Positions 1-9,018 of a stretch of DNA of 64,000 nt are shown one piece after another. The notes beneath the pieces were generated by a model. The model had not been told where the DNA came from and searched no databases. It was given only the letters and a program-made list of their open reading frames with translations. A program made the position numbers and the translations under genes. Source of the stretch: an uncultured Roseiflexaceae bacterium (GTDB lineage Bacteria; Chloroflexota; Chloroflexia; Chloroflexales; Roseiflexaceae); NCBI GenBank assembly GCA_937988885.1, contig CALKHR010000141.1, forward strand, positions 1 to 64,000. Direction: 5' to 3'. How positions within the stretch are numbered: position 1 is the stretch's first letter; the number at the start of each line of letters is the position of its first letter.

Positions 1-499
1 GGACACGGAGGGTAACAACCACGCGACCGAGCAAGCGCCGATTGCGTTCGATGACCGTCATGCTGTCGATCTTTGCAGCTTGGGCAAGCGTCTGCTTGAA
101 GGCATCCGGCACGGTGTACGCGATGCGCTTGCGACCTGCCACTGTCCAGATCGAGAGCGTACCATCGTGACAGAAACGAGCATCACGCCCGCGCTCGCCA
201 ACCAGAAACAGCGCGGTCGGGCGCTTGAACTCGAACGGGCGCAGCGCAGGCTTCTTGTTCGAGCGGGCGGCAGCGTAGGCTCCGGCAACCAGTCGGATCG
301 CCGTACAGGTCATCTGGCTGCTGATCGCACCCTTGACATCCTGGTACACCGCACGATGCAGCGCGAGGGCCGACAACGGCTTGCCGTCGTTATAGCATAC
401 CGCCGAGATACGCTGTTGAACGCCCTGAAACCCTGCGAGCGTTGCCCGCAGATCGGGGTCATCAGCAATGTGTATCGTTACTGTGCGTTGTACGTCCAT
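1..499 (-). CDS. tnpB: TnpB (IS200/IS605 OrfB) transposon nuclease, 5' part only
   Basis: An open frame starts with ATG at 499 on the minus strand and runs without a stop off the left edge (166 codons). The N-terminus begins MDVQRTVTIHIADDP and carries the stretches VCYNDGKPL, SSQMTCTAIRLVAGAYA, FEFKRPTALFLVGERGRDA and LSIWTVAGRKRIAYTVP. These are typical of the helical N-terminal half of IS1341/IS605 TnpB proteins, ancestors of Cas12 that act as RNA-guided nucleases. The RuvC-like catalytic part, the zinc ribbon and any guide (omega) RNA lie beyond the window. No TnpA lies upstream. The family call is by recognition of conserved N-terminal text; whether the full gene is intact cannot be seen. 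Confidence 0.8.
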   Translation of the reverse strand, partial: MDVQRTVTIHIADDPDLRATLAGFQGVQQRISAVCYNDGKPLSALALHRAVYQDVKGAISSQMTCTAIRLVAGAYAAARSNKKPALRPFEFKRPTALFLVGERGRDARFCHDGTLSIWTVAGRKRIAYTVPDAFKQTLAQAAKIDSMTVIERNRRLLGRVVVTLRV

Positions 500-509
500 G
501 TGTTCTAGT

Positions 510-549
510 ATGCCACTAAGAGTAACACAACGTAATACTTAGTGGGCAT
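510..549. repeat. Imperfect palindrome just upstream of tnpB
   Basis: The arms ATGCCACTAAG and CTTAGTGGGCAT pair with one bulged G around a loop of about 17 nt. It lies 11 nt upstream of the tnpB start. Subterminal hairpins near the outer end are typical of IS200/IS605 elements, so this may mark the element's left end. That role is inferred. Confidence 0.5.
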
Positions 550-559
550 TGGAGGGTGA

Positions 560-593
560 CATTCCCCCGCCTGCTTTCGCTGGCGGGGGAATG
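560..593. repeat. Perfect 12-bp hairpin, REP-like or element end
   Basis: CATTCCCCCGCC and GGCGGGGGAATG form a perfect 12-bp stem with a 10-nt loop (572-581). It sits between the end of tex (660) and tnpB (499), both on the minus strand. It could terminate tex, although no T-run follows in that direction, or be a REP-like palindrome or part of the transposon end. Confidence 0.55.
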
Positions 594-659
594 CCGCAAT
601 TTTTATGGCAACAACCCTTCAACGATTCACTGCGTATCGAAGCCAACGACTGCCCGTGC

Positions 660-2810
660 TTATCCTGCGCTGCTCCGCTCTGGCGAGACCCACGCCAAAC
701 TGATGCGCCCGCGTGCCGCTTCGATCGCCTCAACCTCCACATCGATCACATCGCCGACTTGAAGCACGGTGCCGCGAGGCATGCGGCTTTGGTGCAGCAG
801 CCCATCCTGCTTGACGCCGATATCGATAAACGCGCCGAAATCGACCACATTGCGCACGGTGCCTTTGAGCTGCAAGCCTGGCGAGAGATCGTCGAGCGAC
901 AAGACATCGCTGCGCAGAATCGGCGCGGGCAGATCCTCGCGGGGGTCGCGACCCGGACGCACCAACTGTTCGAGGATATCGCGAAGCGTGGGCACACCAG
1001 TGCCAAGCTGCTCAGCGAGTTCCTCGACGCTGTGCTGCGCGGTGAGCCGCGCCAGCGCCGCCTCGCGCTCGCTGGGTGTGCTGTGGGTGCTGAGCCCCGC
1101 CAGCTTCAACACCTGCTCGGCCACACGATAGCTCTCGGGGTGGATGGCGCTCGCATCGAGCGGGTTTTCGCCGTTGCGGATGCGCAAAAAGCCCGCCGCC
1201 TGCTCAAACGCCTTTGGTCCAAGCCCGGCCACGTTGCGCAGCGCCTTGCGGCTGCTGAACGGCCCATGCTCGTTGCGGTGCGCCACAATATTCTCGGCCA
1301 ACTTGGGGCCGATCCCCGAGACATACGTGAGCAGCATCGGAGAGGCCACATTCACATCGACACCCACGCGGTTCACCACACTCTCGACCACGCCGCTCAG
1401 GGTTGCGGCCAACTGCTTTTGATCGACATCGTGCTGATACAGCCCCACACCGATCGATTGCGGGTCGATCTTCACGAGTTCGGCCAGCGGGTCCAGGACG
1501 CGCCGTGCGATCGATACGCCGCCTCGCAGGCTGACATCGAGATCGGGCAGCTCGGCGCGGGCCAGAGGACTCGCGCTGTACACACTCGCGCCCGCCTCGT
1601 TGACGATCAGGTAGCGCACATGCGGCATCCCCTGGATCAACTGGGCGGCCAAGCGCTCGGTCTCACGGGAGGCGGTGCCATTGCCGATCGCAATGAGGGT
1701 GGCGTTGTGGCGCGTGATCAGCGCTTGCAGCGTGCGCAGGGCAGCATCCCACTGGCGTTGCGGCTCGTGCGGGTAGATTGTGGCGGTATCCAGCACTTTG
1801 CCGGTGGGATCAACCACAGCGACTTTGCAGCCGGTGCGGAAACCCGGATCGATGCCGAGAATTGTGTGGCCTGCGAGCGGTGGCTGGCTGAGCAGACCGC
1901 GTAGATTGGCGGCGAAAATCTGGATGGCGTGCGTCTCGGCCTGCTCGGTGAGGGTGCGGCGCACATCACGCTCGATTGCGGGCAGCAGCAGGCGCTCGGC
2001 TGCATCGTCGATCGCCAGTTGAAGCTGCTCGGCGAGCGGCGAGCGCGGATTGGGCTGGTAGCTCTGCGCGATTGCCGTACGCCAATCGCGCTCGGGCACG
2101 GCGACTTGGACGCGCAGCACCTTTTCGGCCTCGCCCCGATTGATCGCGAGCACTTGGTAGGGCCGTAGCCGCCCGACCAACCCCTCGAAGGCGTAGTAGG
2201 TCTGGTACACCGTTCGGGGGTCCTCGGCTTTGTCGGTCTTCTCACAACGCAAGACAGCCCACTGCAGTGCTTTCTCGCGGGTGCGGCCACGCACCGCAGG
2301 GTCATCGCTGATCACCTCGGCCACGATATCGCGTGCGCCAGCCAACGCCTCGTCTAGGTTCGGTACTTCGTCGTTCAAGAACGGCGCGACGATCTGGTTG
2401 AGCGTTTGACGTCCCACCACCTGTTGCAGGATCTGGTCTGCCAAGCCTTGCAAGCCCTTGTCGCGCGCTATGCTGGCCCGGGTGCGACGCTTGGGCTTAT
2501 AGGGTTGGTACAAGTCCTCAAGGGCCGTGCGCGTCTCGGCGGCCTCGATCTGCTGGCGTAACTCGTCTGTCAACTTGCCCTGTTCCTCGATCGAGGCCAG
2601 GATCGCCTGGCGACGCTCCTCAAGGGCGCGCAGTTGCTCAAGCGCCTGCTGGAGCTCTCGAAGTTGCTCTTCATCGAGGCTGCCAGTCTGCTCCTTCCGA
2701 TAACGGGCTATAAATGGCAAGGTGTTGCCTGCATCGAATAACGCGATTGTGGCGGCTACTTGGTCTTCTCGCAGAGACAAAAGGCTCGCAATCTTCTGGG
2801 TGATGTGCAT
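660..2810 (-). CDS. tex: Tex-type RNA-binding protein with S1 domain
   Basis: A 716-residue protein matching the Tex family in full length and domain order: an N-terminal helical region (about 1-190, with the conserved text LPFIARYRKEQTGSLDEEQL), a YqgF/RuvC-like fold (about 320-450, ILGIDPGFRTGCK), helix-hairpin-helix segments (about 490-560, VSGIGPKLAENIV) and a C-terminal S1 RNA-binding domain (about 640-716, LKGTVRNVVDFGAFIDIG). Tex binds nucleic acid and is linked to transcription and RNA turnover. I chose ATG at 2810 (MHITQKIASLL) because the 25 codons before it do not resemble the family. A TATAAT-like -10 lies 58 nt upstream. It stands alone between tnpB and a divergent kinase. Confidence 0.95.
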   Translation of the reverse strand: MHITQKIASLLSLREDQVAATIALFDAGNTLPFIARYRKEQTGSLDEEQLRELQQALEQLRALEERRQAILASIEEQGKLTDELRQQIEAAETRTALEDLYQPYKPKRRTRASIARDKGLQGLADQILQQVVGRQTLNQIVAPFLNDEVPNLDEALAGARDIVAEVISDDPAVRGRTREKALQWAVLRCEKTDKAEDPRTVYQTYYAFEGLVGRLRPYQVLAINRGEAEKVLRVQVAVPERDWRTAIAQSYQPNPRSPLAEQLQLAIDDAAERLLLPAIERDVRRTLTEQAETHAIQIFAANLRGLLSQPPLAGHTILGIDPGFRTGCKVAVVDPTGKVLDTATIYPHEPQRQWDAALRTLQALITRHNATLIAIGNGTASRETERLAAQLIQGMPHVRYLIVNEAGASVYSASPLARAELPDLDVSLRGGVSIARRVLDPLAELVKIDPQSIGVGLYQHDVDQKQLAATLSGVVESVVNRVGVDVNVASPMLLTYVSGIGPKLAENIVAHRNEHGPFSSRKALRNVAGLGPKAFEQAAGFLRIRNGENPLDASAIHPESYRVAEQVLKLAGLSTHSTPSEREAALARLTAQHSVEELAEQLGTGVPTLRDILEQLVRPGRDPREDLPAPILRSDVLSLDDLSPGLQLKGTVRNVVDFGAFIDIGVKQDGLLHQSRMPRGTVLQVGDVIDVEVEAIEAARGRISLAWVSPERSSAG

Positions 2811-2867
2811 TGTTTCGTTCCAGTATCTGGAATATCGTACAAATAAATGATTATTATCAGGGAAACT

Positions 2868-2873
2868 ATTATA
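2868..2873 (-). promoter_or_regulatory. Possible -10 element for tex
   Basis: TATAAT on the minus strand, about 58 nt upstream of the tex ATG, preceded by GGTG. No good -35 hexamer is visible at 16-18 nt. Confidence 0.35.
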
Positions 2874-3614
2874 CACCAGCCACATGAAATTGGTTTTTAG
2901 TAGTTTCTGACAGGAATATTATAGACATATAACAATGCTTATTTACGATGTCTTGTTGCATTTGTTTAATATAGTTGTTTAGATAGTCAGTTCATGGCAA
3001 AGAATTATTATTCAGGTGGTTTCTTGGCTAGACAAATGAAATTGATTGTAGTATGATACTCCTTACCCTCGTTCCTCGCTGATCAGGGTATGCGTGGCCT
3101 CCAGGAATCGCTTTCCCAAGGTTGCTATTATCTTCGTGCCATTGGCTTTTTTCTCGTAAAAATATGGTTATTGGTGGTATTACTGGGCCTAACACCAATG
3201 CGCACCGATATTCAGCAACCAAGGATTATCGTTGTTTACGACTTGTCGCCTCGTAAACCCAGAGACGATACTCGCGATCTTGGCATCTCTCAAGTCTCGT
3301 GGTCTTCTATAACTCTTTCCTGCCCAATAAGCGTGGCCTATTTTTGTGTGGCTAGAATATGGCCGCGAGTGGGTTATATGGATAGTACCTGTATCGTTTT
3401 CGATTGATTAGCTCAATGCATGTTTGCGAGTGCATTATCCATCGTCTGTATCGCATAACTCTTTGAACCTAGCATCGGCTCCTGTATAGCTATCAGATGC
3501 GTCATCGCACCATCATACCTTGAGTAACTCGTTGCTATCGACTTGCTATTACTCGCAAAAACGTCCGTTGCATTATTCGGAATGCAACATAGCAACCAAG
3601 TGGTGGAGATTCCA
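2874..3614. other. Long AT-rich intergenic region between divergent genes
   Basis: About 740 bp between divergently transcribed tex and the histidine kinase. Several frames are open for 60-105 codons, but none has a convincing ribosome binding site or a recognisable product. A perfect 8-bp inverted repeat (GTTGCATT, loop ATTCGG, AATGCAAC; 3567-3588) lies 13 nt before the kinase ribosome binding site and could be an operator or leader hairpin. Otherwise nothing is recognised. Confidence 0.5.
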
Positions 3615-4973
3615 ATGGATCGAGAGTATCGTAAACCGAACCTTCGTACGCGCCTTCCTACACATGTGCGGCGTGACCATTCGGCCTCTTTTATGCGAAA
3701 CTTACGCCGTAACACGGGTTCGATGGTAGCAAGCGATGTTGAGCAACTCATCAATGAGTTGCAAGTTTCTCATAGTGCTCTCGAAATTGAAAATAAACAA
3801 CTTCGCAGCAATCAGGCCCATCTTCGTCAGCTTATTGCCCATTATCATCAACTGTACGATGAGGCTCCGGTTGGCTATATGTTGTCCGACACCTCCGGCG
3901 TTATTGTTGAGGCGAATCGTCATCTGGCCCGTATTTTAGGCCGTGAGCAATGGCAACTGTTGCACTGTTCTTTTGCTTCCTTGCTTTCGCCCGAAGATGC
4001 GCAGCACTACGAGCAACATTTGGCGACGGCGCTGCAATCCCTTACCACACAGACATGCAACCTACAGATCACATTGGCTTCTGGTGAAGTGCGTGAGTTG
4101 CAGCTTGAGACGATCGTGCGCCCTATCCAAAATAATTATCGGGTGCTATCGCTGGTGCGCGATTGCACTGAGCAGGGGCGCGCTACGCTTGAGCAGATGG
4201 CACTGCGGGAACAGTACCACGAGCAACTGCGTTTAGAGAGCCTAGCCGTGCTTGCAGGCGGGATCGCCCACGATCTCAATAATTGGTTGCTTGTGATTGC
4301 TGGTAATGCCGAACTTGCTAACGAAACCTTGAACGATCCTGTCGTCGCCCAAACGTATTTGTCGTTGACTCTTGAGGCTGTGCAAGATACCTCGCATGTG
4401 CTGCAGCAGGTGCTGCTGTTCGCGGGCCGAGGGCGCCTTGAGCTGGGTAAGTACGAGCTCAACCAGCTTGTGTGCGAGGCGATCTCGTTGTTTGAGGTGA
4501 CGCTGACGAAGCAGATGACGATCAAGTTCGAACAACAGCCACACCCGATCTGCGTGACTGCTGATGCGCATCAGATACGCCAGGTGTTGTTGAATCTTGT
4601 GCTCAACGCCGCCGACGCGATTGGTGACGATGACGGATGCATTTCACTGTCGGTGGGCAGTGTGGATCTGCAGCCTGAAGATCTCGCCCGTTGTCGTGTG
4701 AACGATACTGCGATCCCTGGTCGGTTCGGCTTTATTCGGGTGAGCGATACAGGCTGCGGGATCTCCGATTCCACGCTGCAACGTATTTTCGCTCCCTACT
4801 TCTCGACCAAGCCGCGGGGGAATGGCCTGGGCCTCGTGATGGCGCGCGCAATTATGCGCATGCACAAGGGTGCGATAGCTGTCGAGAGCAAAGAGGGGAA
4901 GGGCACAACCTTCACTTTATACTTCCCCATCAACGACACTCCCGATGATAAAGAGCTTCAGGATAGGTGCTAG
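3615..4973 (+). CDS. Soluble PAS-domain sensor histidine kinase
   Basis: A 452-residue cytosolic kinase with no membrane segment. A short coiled region (about 40-75) leads into a PAS domain (about 80-190, YDEAPVGYMLSDTSG) with a PAC-like end. The dimerisation/phosphoacceptor helix carries GGIAHDLNNWL, with His as the phosphorylation site. The ATPase domain shows the N box (NLVLNAADAI), G1 (DTGCGIS), F box (FAPYFSTK) and G2 (GNGLGL). The HDLNN-type H box and GLGL motif suit NtrB-like kinases. I chose ATG at 3615 because GGTGGAG lies 6 nt upstream; in-frame starts further upstream lack a site. No response regulator is adjacent, so it is an orphan in this window and its signal is unknown. Confidence 0.9.
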   Translation: MDREYRKPNLRTRLPTHVRRDHSASFMRNLRRNTGSMVASDVEQLINELQVSHSALEIENKQLRSNQAHLRQLIAHYHQLYDEAPVGYMLSDTSGVIVEANRHLARILGREQWQLLHCSFASLLSPEDAQHYEQHLATALQSLTTQTCNLQITLASGEVRELQLETIVRPIQNNYRVLSLVRDCTEQGRATLEQMALREQYHEQLRLESLAVLAGGIAHDLNNWLLVIAGNAELANETLNDPVVAQTYLSLTLEAVQDTSHVLQQVLLFAGRGRLELGKYELNQLVCEAISLFEVTLTKQMTIKFEQQPHPICVTADAHQIRQVLLNLVLNAADAIGDDDGCISLSVGSVDLQPEDLARCRVNDTAIPGRFGFIRVSDTGCGISDSTLQRIFAPYFSTKPRGNGLGLVMARAIMRMHKGAIAVESKEGKGTTFTLYFPINDTPDDKELQDRC

Positions 4974-5060
4974 CGCTGTGCTATCTGCGGCGCCTCGATG
5001 TCATCTTAGGTAACAATTGCGAGTTGATGATCTGATGTTCACCCTGGTGTAGTTCAATGG

Positions 5061-5102
5061 TGTGGATGTTCTGCTGCGGCGGGCATCCACATCTTGTTGT
5101 TT
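5061..5102 (+). terminator. Likely terminator of the histidine kinase gene
   Basis: TGTGGATG and CATCCACA form an 8-bp stem (5061-5068 and 5084-5091) followed by TCTTGTTGTTT. It lies about 90 nt past the kinase stop codon. Confidence 0.5.
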
Positions 5103-5120
5103 ACCGCGGTGTTTGTGGCG

Positions 5121-5153
5121 AAAAAACACCAGGGTAGCAGACCACCCTGGTGT
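5121..5153 (-). terminator. Intrinsic terminator of pknB
   Basis: Read on the minus strand, a perfect 10-bp stem (ACACCAGGGT with ACCCTGGTGT) is followed at once by six T. It lies 18 nt beyond the pknB stop codon. Confidence 0.85.
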
Positions 5154-5171
5154 CGCGCTGTTACGATTGGC

Positions 5172-6965
5172 TTAGGGCTGCCGCACGCCGAGCGTCACCC
5201 CTGTGTTACGTTCAACGAGGTCGCCACCCCTTGGTACCGAACTCACCACTGTGCCGGGTGGGATCGAATCGAAGTTCTCGATCTTGTCGGGGCCTTGGTA
5301 ATCGACGAACGACACGAACAGCCCCGCTGCCTGAATGACCTCTCGCGCCTCGGCCTCCTGCATGCCAGTGACATCGGGTATGCTTACGAGATCGCCGATA
5401 CTGACGTAGAGCGTGATAGTGTCGCCGCGCAGAGGCCGCGTGTTTGGCCCTGGCTCGCTGCGGATCACGAAGCCTGCGTCCATCGTTTGGCTGGCTTGCT
5501 CCACCATTTCCACCTGGAAGCCCAATTGTATCAGCCGCGCTTGGGCATCGCTCGCGCGGAGGCCCACAACATCGGGCATCAGGATCGGCTCGGGGCCGAG
5601 GCTCACCGCGAAGGTGACCACCGATGTTGACGTGATGGTCGTTCCAGCCAACGGGAACTGATCGATGACGAGTCCGATCGGAATATCGTCGTGGTAGCGT
5701 GATGTTTCCTCACGCGAGATCAGATTCGCGCTCTCGATGGTGCTGCGCGCCTGCGCGCTGGTCAGGCCGCTGAGATCTGGCACCTGAACCATGGGGATTT
5801 CTGTCGTTGTCGGAGTAGGCTGGCTGATCACATCCGCAGTCGGTCGCGGTTGTGGGGGCGTGCCAGCTGTAAAATTCAGCAGATCAGAAAAAATACCAGA
5901 TGCGCCAAGGTAGATCAACCCAAGCACACCTGCCAATAAGAGCAAGCCGAGCAGGAAGCCGCCGAAGCCGAGCCCGCGATTGCTGGGTGGTGGTTGCGCC
6001 GAGATGGCGGGGCGGGCGGGTGGCAGATTCATTCGGCCCGTGTTGACGCTTGGTGGTGGGGCAGGGCGCGGCTGAATTGGCCGTGCGGGCGCTGGACGCG
6101 GCTGGGCCGGTCGCGGCACGGCAGGGCGTACAACCGTGGCTTGCTGACCCAAATCTTTCCAATTGCTCAGCATCCGGGCGAACTCTTGGGCCGAGGCAGG
6201 CCGAGCGTTCGGGTCTTTGCTGAGGGCGCGCAATACCAGCGATTCGAGCGCTGGCGGAATACGCGGGTTGTACATTCGCGGCAACGGTGGCTCCTCGGTG
6301 ACGTGCTGCATCGCAACTGCGATCGAGCTATCGCCAACGAAGGGGAGACGCCCCGTCAGCATCTCGAAGAGTGTGACGCCGAGTGAATAGATATCCGACT
6401 GCGGGGTTGCCTGTTGGCCTTTGGCTTGTTCTGGCGAGAGGTAGTCGGCAGTGCCGAATGTGACGCCTGTTTCCGTCATTGCCGTTGAGAAGGCGCTTTT
6501 GGCGATGCCGAAATCGGTGATCTTTACCTGGTTATTTGGGCCAACAATGATATTCTGGGGCTTAATATCGCGGTGCACCAACCCAATGCGGTGTGCAGCG
6601 CTTAGGCCTTGTGCAACAGCCTCCGCGATTGCGACAGCTTGCTCGATCGGCAGCGGGCCGTTCTTCACCAGAATGCTTTTGAGGTCGCTGCCATCGACAT
6701 ATTCCATCACAATGTAGTGAATGTCGCCATCCTGCCCGACGTCGTAGACATCCACGACATTGGGGTGCCGAAGATTCGCGGCGGCCTGAGCCTCGTGATG
6801 GAAGCGTTGGACGAAATTCGGATCTGAAGCATAATGGCTATGTAACACTTTTACAGCAATACGGCGATTCAGCCGGGTGTCGCGCCCACGATACACGCGG
6901 GCCATGCCACCTTCGCCGATTTTTTGTTCAAGCTCATAGCGATTATTTAGCGTTTTTTGCTGCAT
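5172..6965 (-). CDS. PknB-type Ser/Thr protein kinase with three PASTA domains
   Basis: A 597-residue membrane-anchored kinase. The N-terminal catalytic domain (about 11-270) shows the glycine loop IGEGGMARVYRG, the invariant lysine in AVKVLH, the catalytic loop VHRDIKPQN and the DFG motif (ITDFGIAKS). A Pro-rich linker (about 280-330) leads to one membrane helix (about 332-352, GFLLGLLLLAGVLGLIYLG). Three extracellular PASTA repeats follow, beginning near VQVPDLSGL, ILMPDVVGL and VSIPDVTGM. Such kinases sense cell-wall fragments and regulate growth and division. No partner PP2C phosphatase or division gene is adjacent, so the target is open. The start overlaps no other gene. A terminator follows. 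Confidence 0.95.
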   Translation of the reverse strand: MQQKTLNNRYELEQKIGEGGMARVYRGRDTRLNRRIAVKVLHSHYASDPNFVQRFHHEAQAAANLRHPNVVDVYDVGQDGDIHYIVMEYVDGSDLKSILVKNGPLPIEQAVAIAEAVAQGLSAAHRIGLVHRDIKPQNIIVGPNNQVKITDFGIAKSAFSTAMTETGVTFGTADYLSPEQAKGQQATPQSDIYSLGVTLFEMLTGRLPFVGDSSIAVAMQHVTEEPPLPRMYNPRIPPALESLVLRALSKDPNARPASAQEFARMLSNWKDLGQQATVVRPAVPRPAQPRPAPARPIQPRPAPPPSVNTGRMNLPPARPAISAQPPPSNRGLGFGGFLLGLLLLAGVLGLIYLGASGIFSDLLNFTAGTPPQPRPTADVISQPTPTTTEIPMVQVPDLSGLTSAQARSTIESANLISREETSRYHDDIPIGLVIDQFPLAGTTITSTSVVTFAVSLGPEPILMPDVVGLRASDAQARLIQLGFQVEMVEQASQTMDAGFVIRSEPGPNTRPLRGDTITLYVSIGDLVSIPDVTGMQEAEAREVIQAAGLFVSFVDYQGPDKIENFDSIPPGTVVSSVPRGGDLVERNTGVTLGVRQP

Positions 6966-6995
6966 CGTTATCTATTTCTTAAAGGTTAGCAGTGT

Positions 6996-7012
6996 ATACG
7001 TAAGAAACGTAT
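6996..7012. promoter_or_regulatory. Operator-like palindrome upstream of pknB
   Basis: A perfect inverted repeat ATACGT-AAGAA-ACGTAT lies 31 nt upstream of the pknB start. A related string ACGTTTCTTA recurs about 50 nt further upstream. A regulatory role is inferred from symmetry and place only. Confidence 0.3.
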
Positions 7013-7097
7013 CCAATTGTTCTGATGTTCCCGCTCGTATGGATCATGTACGTTTCTTATCATCAAAAAGTGTCAGTGTAACCGAGCAATATGCGCG

Positions 7098-7604
7098 TTA
7101 TGTGAAAATATGTTGTACAGCGTTATGGGGTTCGGTTTGTTCGGTAAGGCCCAAATGACTATCGAGCACAGCTAAGTTGACAACATCTTCACGGTTATAT
7201 TGTAGCAGGAGATCGAGCGCAGCGCGGTCGCCGGTGGTTTCGTAGCGATTCCAAAGCCGTGGAGCATCCCAGCCGCTGATGCCAGCGGTGGTGCGTGCAA
7301 TACCAAGCAATGTTTCCACACGCTTCAGACCGCCGCGTAATCCGCGTCGGCGACAAATGTAGAGGAGATCACAATGCTCAAAATCGCGTTGGAGGTTTGC
7401 GTACAGACGTTTGCGGATGATTGGGAGATCGAAACTACTGCCATTAAATGTGACTACGGTTGTCACGCCACTTAATGCTTCGTAGAGCGGTACATCTCGC
7501 ACACCGCCGCCGACAAGTTGGATGGTTCCGTGGTCGGGTCGATAAATGCCAATAATGCTAATCGAACCATCGAACGCTGTCTCGATATCGAGATAGGCGC
7601 GCAT
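7098..7604 (-). CDS. YprB-type RNase H-like exonuclease domain protein
   Basis: A 168-residue single-domain protein matching the YprB ribonuclease-H-like (DEDD exonuclease) family. Visible motifs are the first acidic pair in AYLDIETAFDG, TFNGSSFDLPIIRKR, the CDLLYICRRRGLRGGLKRVE stretch and the final acidic motif YNREDVVNLAVL. In other bacteria the domain is often joined to a TPR or helicase region; here it is free-standing. It probably cuts a nucleic acid from the 3' end, but the substrate is not known. ATG at 7604 is preceded by GGGAGC at a workable distance. The gene lies upstream of pknB on the same strand with 132 nt between them. Confidence 0.8.
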   Translation of the reverse strand: MRAYLDIETAFDGSISIIGIYRPDHGTIQLVGGGVRDVPLYEALSGVTTVVTFNGSSFDLPIIRKRLYANLQRDFEHCDLLYICRRRGLRGGLKRVETLLGIARTTAGISGWDAPRLWNRYETTGDRAALDLLLQYNREDVVNLAVLDSHLGLTEQTEPHNAVQHIFT

Positions 7605-7777
7605 TCAGGTGCTCCCAAAACTAGAACAAAGCACCAGCTACTGTTGGCTAACGAGAGAGGTCATTGTGCACCGAGCCAAGTGGCTGATCGGCCTAGTTCT
7701 CAACTTTGTGCGATCACAATACTTCAATTATGGGCATTATGGCATATGCGTCGGGGCAGGTCAAGCCAATTTCTGCA

Positions 7778-7786
7778 TGCTATAAT
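7778..7786 (+). promoter_or_regulatory. Extended -10 promoter of the nucleoside hydrolase gene
   Basis: TGC-TATAAT matches an extended -10. Transcription would begin near 7793, giving a leader of about 108 nt that includes the hairpin at 7852-7891. Confidence 0.55.
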
Positions 7787-7851
7787 CCGTGTTTCGTGAG
7801 TATTGTGACGTATTTCAGTTACTTACCCTACAATTTGTAGTGATGTTGTAG

Positions 7852-7891
7852 TTGGTCAGCGTGCGGCTCGTGTTGAAGCCGTGCTGACCAA
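7852..7891 (+). promoter_or_regulatory. Leader hairpin overlapping the ribosome binding site
   Basis: TTGGTCAGC (7852-7860) pairs perfectly with GCTGACCAA (7883-7891). Inside it CGGCT (7864-7868) pairs with AGCCG (7877-7881). The 3' arm ends within the AAGGAG ribosome binding site (7890-7895) of the following gene, so folding could limit translation. Confidence 0.6.
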
Positions 7892-7900
7892 GGAGATCGC

Positions 7901-8923
7901 ATGCCTCAACGTGTCATTTTAGATGTCGATCCAGGGATTGATGATTCGCTCGCTATTCTGCTTGCGCTTGCGTCGCCCGAAGTGGATCTTGGTGCAGTTT
8001 GTGTGACGGGCGGCAACTGCTCGATGGAGGATGGCGTGCGCAACGCCTTGAGCGTGCTTGCACTTGGTGGCCGCTCCGACCTGCCTGTGTGCCCTGGTGT
8101 GGCGCTGCCGCTCATTCGCCCCCCTTTCACGGCCCCCGAGACGCACGGGGATCGCGGCTTGGGCTACGCGCGCCTGCCCGATTCGCCTGTGCCACCCGCG
8201 CAGGAGCACGCGGTTGATCGCATCATCAACGAGATTATGGCCGCGCCTGGCGAGGTGACGCTGGTGGCGGTGGCCCCGCTCACTAATGTGGCCTTGGCGG
8301 TGCGCAAGGAGCCGCGCATCGCTCAGGCCGTGCGCGAGGTGATCATCATGGGTGGGGCGTTGCGCGCCGATGGCAACACCACCTCGTTGGCCGAGTTCAA
8401 TTTCTTCGTCGATCCGCACGCGGCGCACATCGTGTTGCACAGCGGGATGCCGATCACGCTCTTGCCGTGGGATATCACCAAAGATGTGGTGCTGTTGCAG
8501 GAGCACGTCGATCAGTTGTTGGCGCTCAATTCGCCGATCGCCAACTTCATCGCCGAGGCGACACGCTTTTACATCCAATTCCACTTGGCCTGCTTCGGCT
8601 TCGCTGGCTGCTCGATCAACGATCCTGCCGCATTGGCGCTGGCCTTTATGCCTGATCTGGCGCGTACCGAGCCGCAGTACGTGGCGATCGAAATGAATAG
8701 TGAGTTGACGATTGGGAAAACGGTGATCGGCTATGTCGGTGACCCGCGCCTCGAACCGTCGATCCACGATATGCCGGGCTTCGACGATTCGACGTGGCCG
8801 CCGCACTGGAAGCACATGACGCGGCGAGCGCCGAATGTGCGCGCGGTGACCGAGTTCGATACCAAGCGCTTTATCGCTCTGTTTGTTGAGCGGATGAAGG
8901 CACTCATTCACCGCCTGGGCTAG
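7901..8923 (+). CDS. Inosine-uridine-preferring nucleoside hydrolase
   Basis: A 340-residue enzyme of the IunH/RihA family, which splits the N-glycosidic bond of ribonucleosides in salvage. The calcium-binding signature is clear at the N-terminus (ILDVDPGIDDSLAI), followed by the family segments VTLVAVAPLTNVALA, VIIMGGAL, AEFNFFVDPHAA and a C-terminal aspartate region (INDPAALALAF). Length fits the family. Start ATG 7901 has AAGGAG 5 nt upstream. The gene has its own promoter and a leader hairpin that partly covers the ribosome binding site. The exact base preference cannot be read from the sequence. Confidence 0.92.
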   Translation: MPQRVILDVDPGIDDSLAILLALASPEVDLGAVCVTGGNCSMEDGVRNALSVLALGGRSDLPVCPGVALPLIRPPFTAPETHGDRGLGYARLPDSPVPPAQEHAVDRIINEIMAAPGEVTLVAVAPLTNVALAVRKEPRIAQAVREVIIMGGALRADGNTTSLAEFNFFVDPHAAHIVLHSGMPITLLPWDITKDVVLLQEHVDQLLALNSPIANFIAEATRFYIQFHLACFGFAGCSINDPAALALAFMPDLARTEPQYVAIEMNSELTIGKTVIGYVGDPRLEPSIHDMPGFDDSTWPPHWKHMTRRAPNVRAVTEFDTKRFIALFVERMKALIHRLG

Positions 8924-9018
8924 CGAAACTGCTGCAATGGAACATTCCATCGCGTGCATTCGTCTGCTTGATATATGCAGATTTGGATGATACTGACATC
9001 CTCACCAGGAGAAGAAAT

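Noticed and set aside
549..1904. Long open frame (451 codons) on the + strand opposite tex
   Set aside because: It mirrors tex codon for codon, has no family text or ribosome binding site, and GC-rich third positions of tex explain its openness.
3090..3407. 105-codon + frame in the tex-kinase gap
   Set aside because: No ribosome binding site, no recognisable motif and unusual composition. A decayed gene cannot be excluded.
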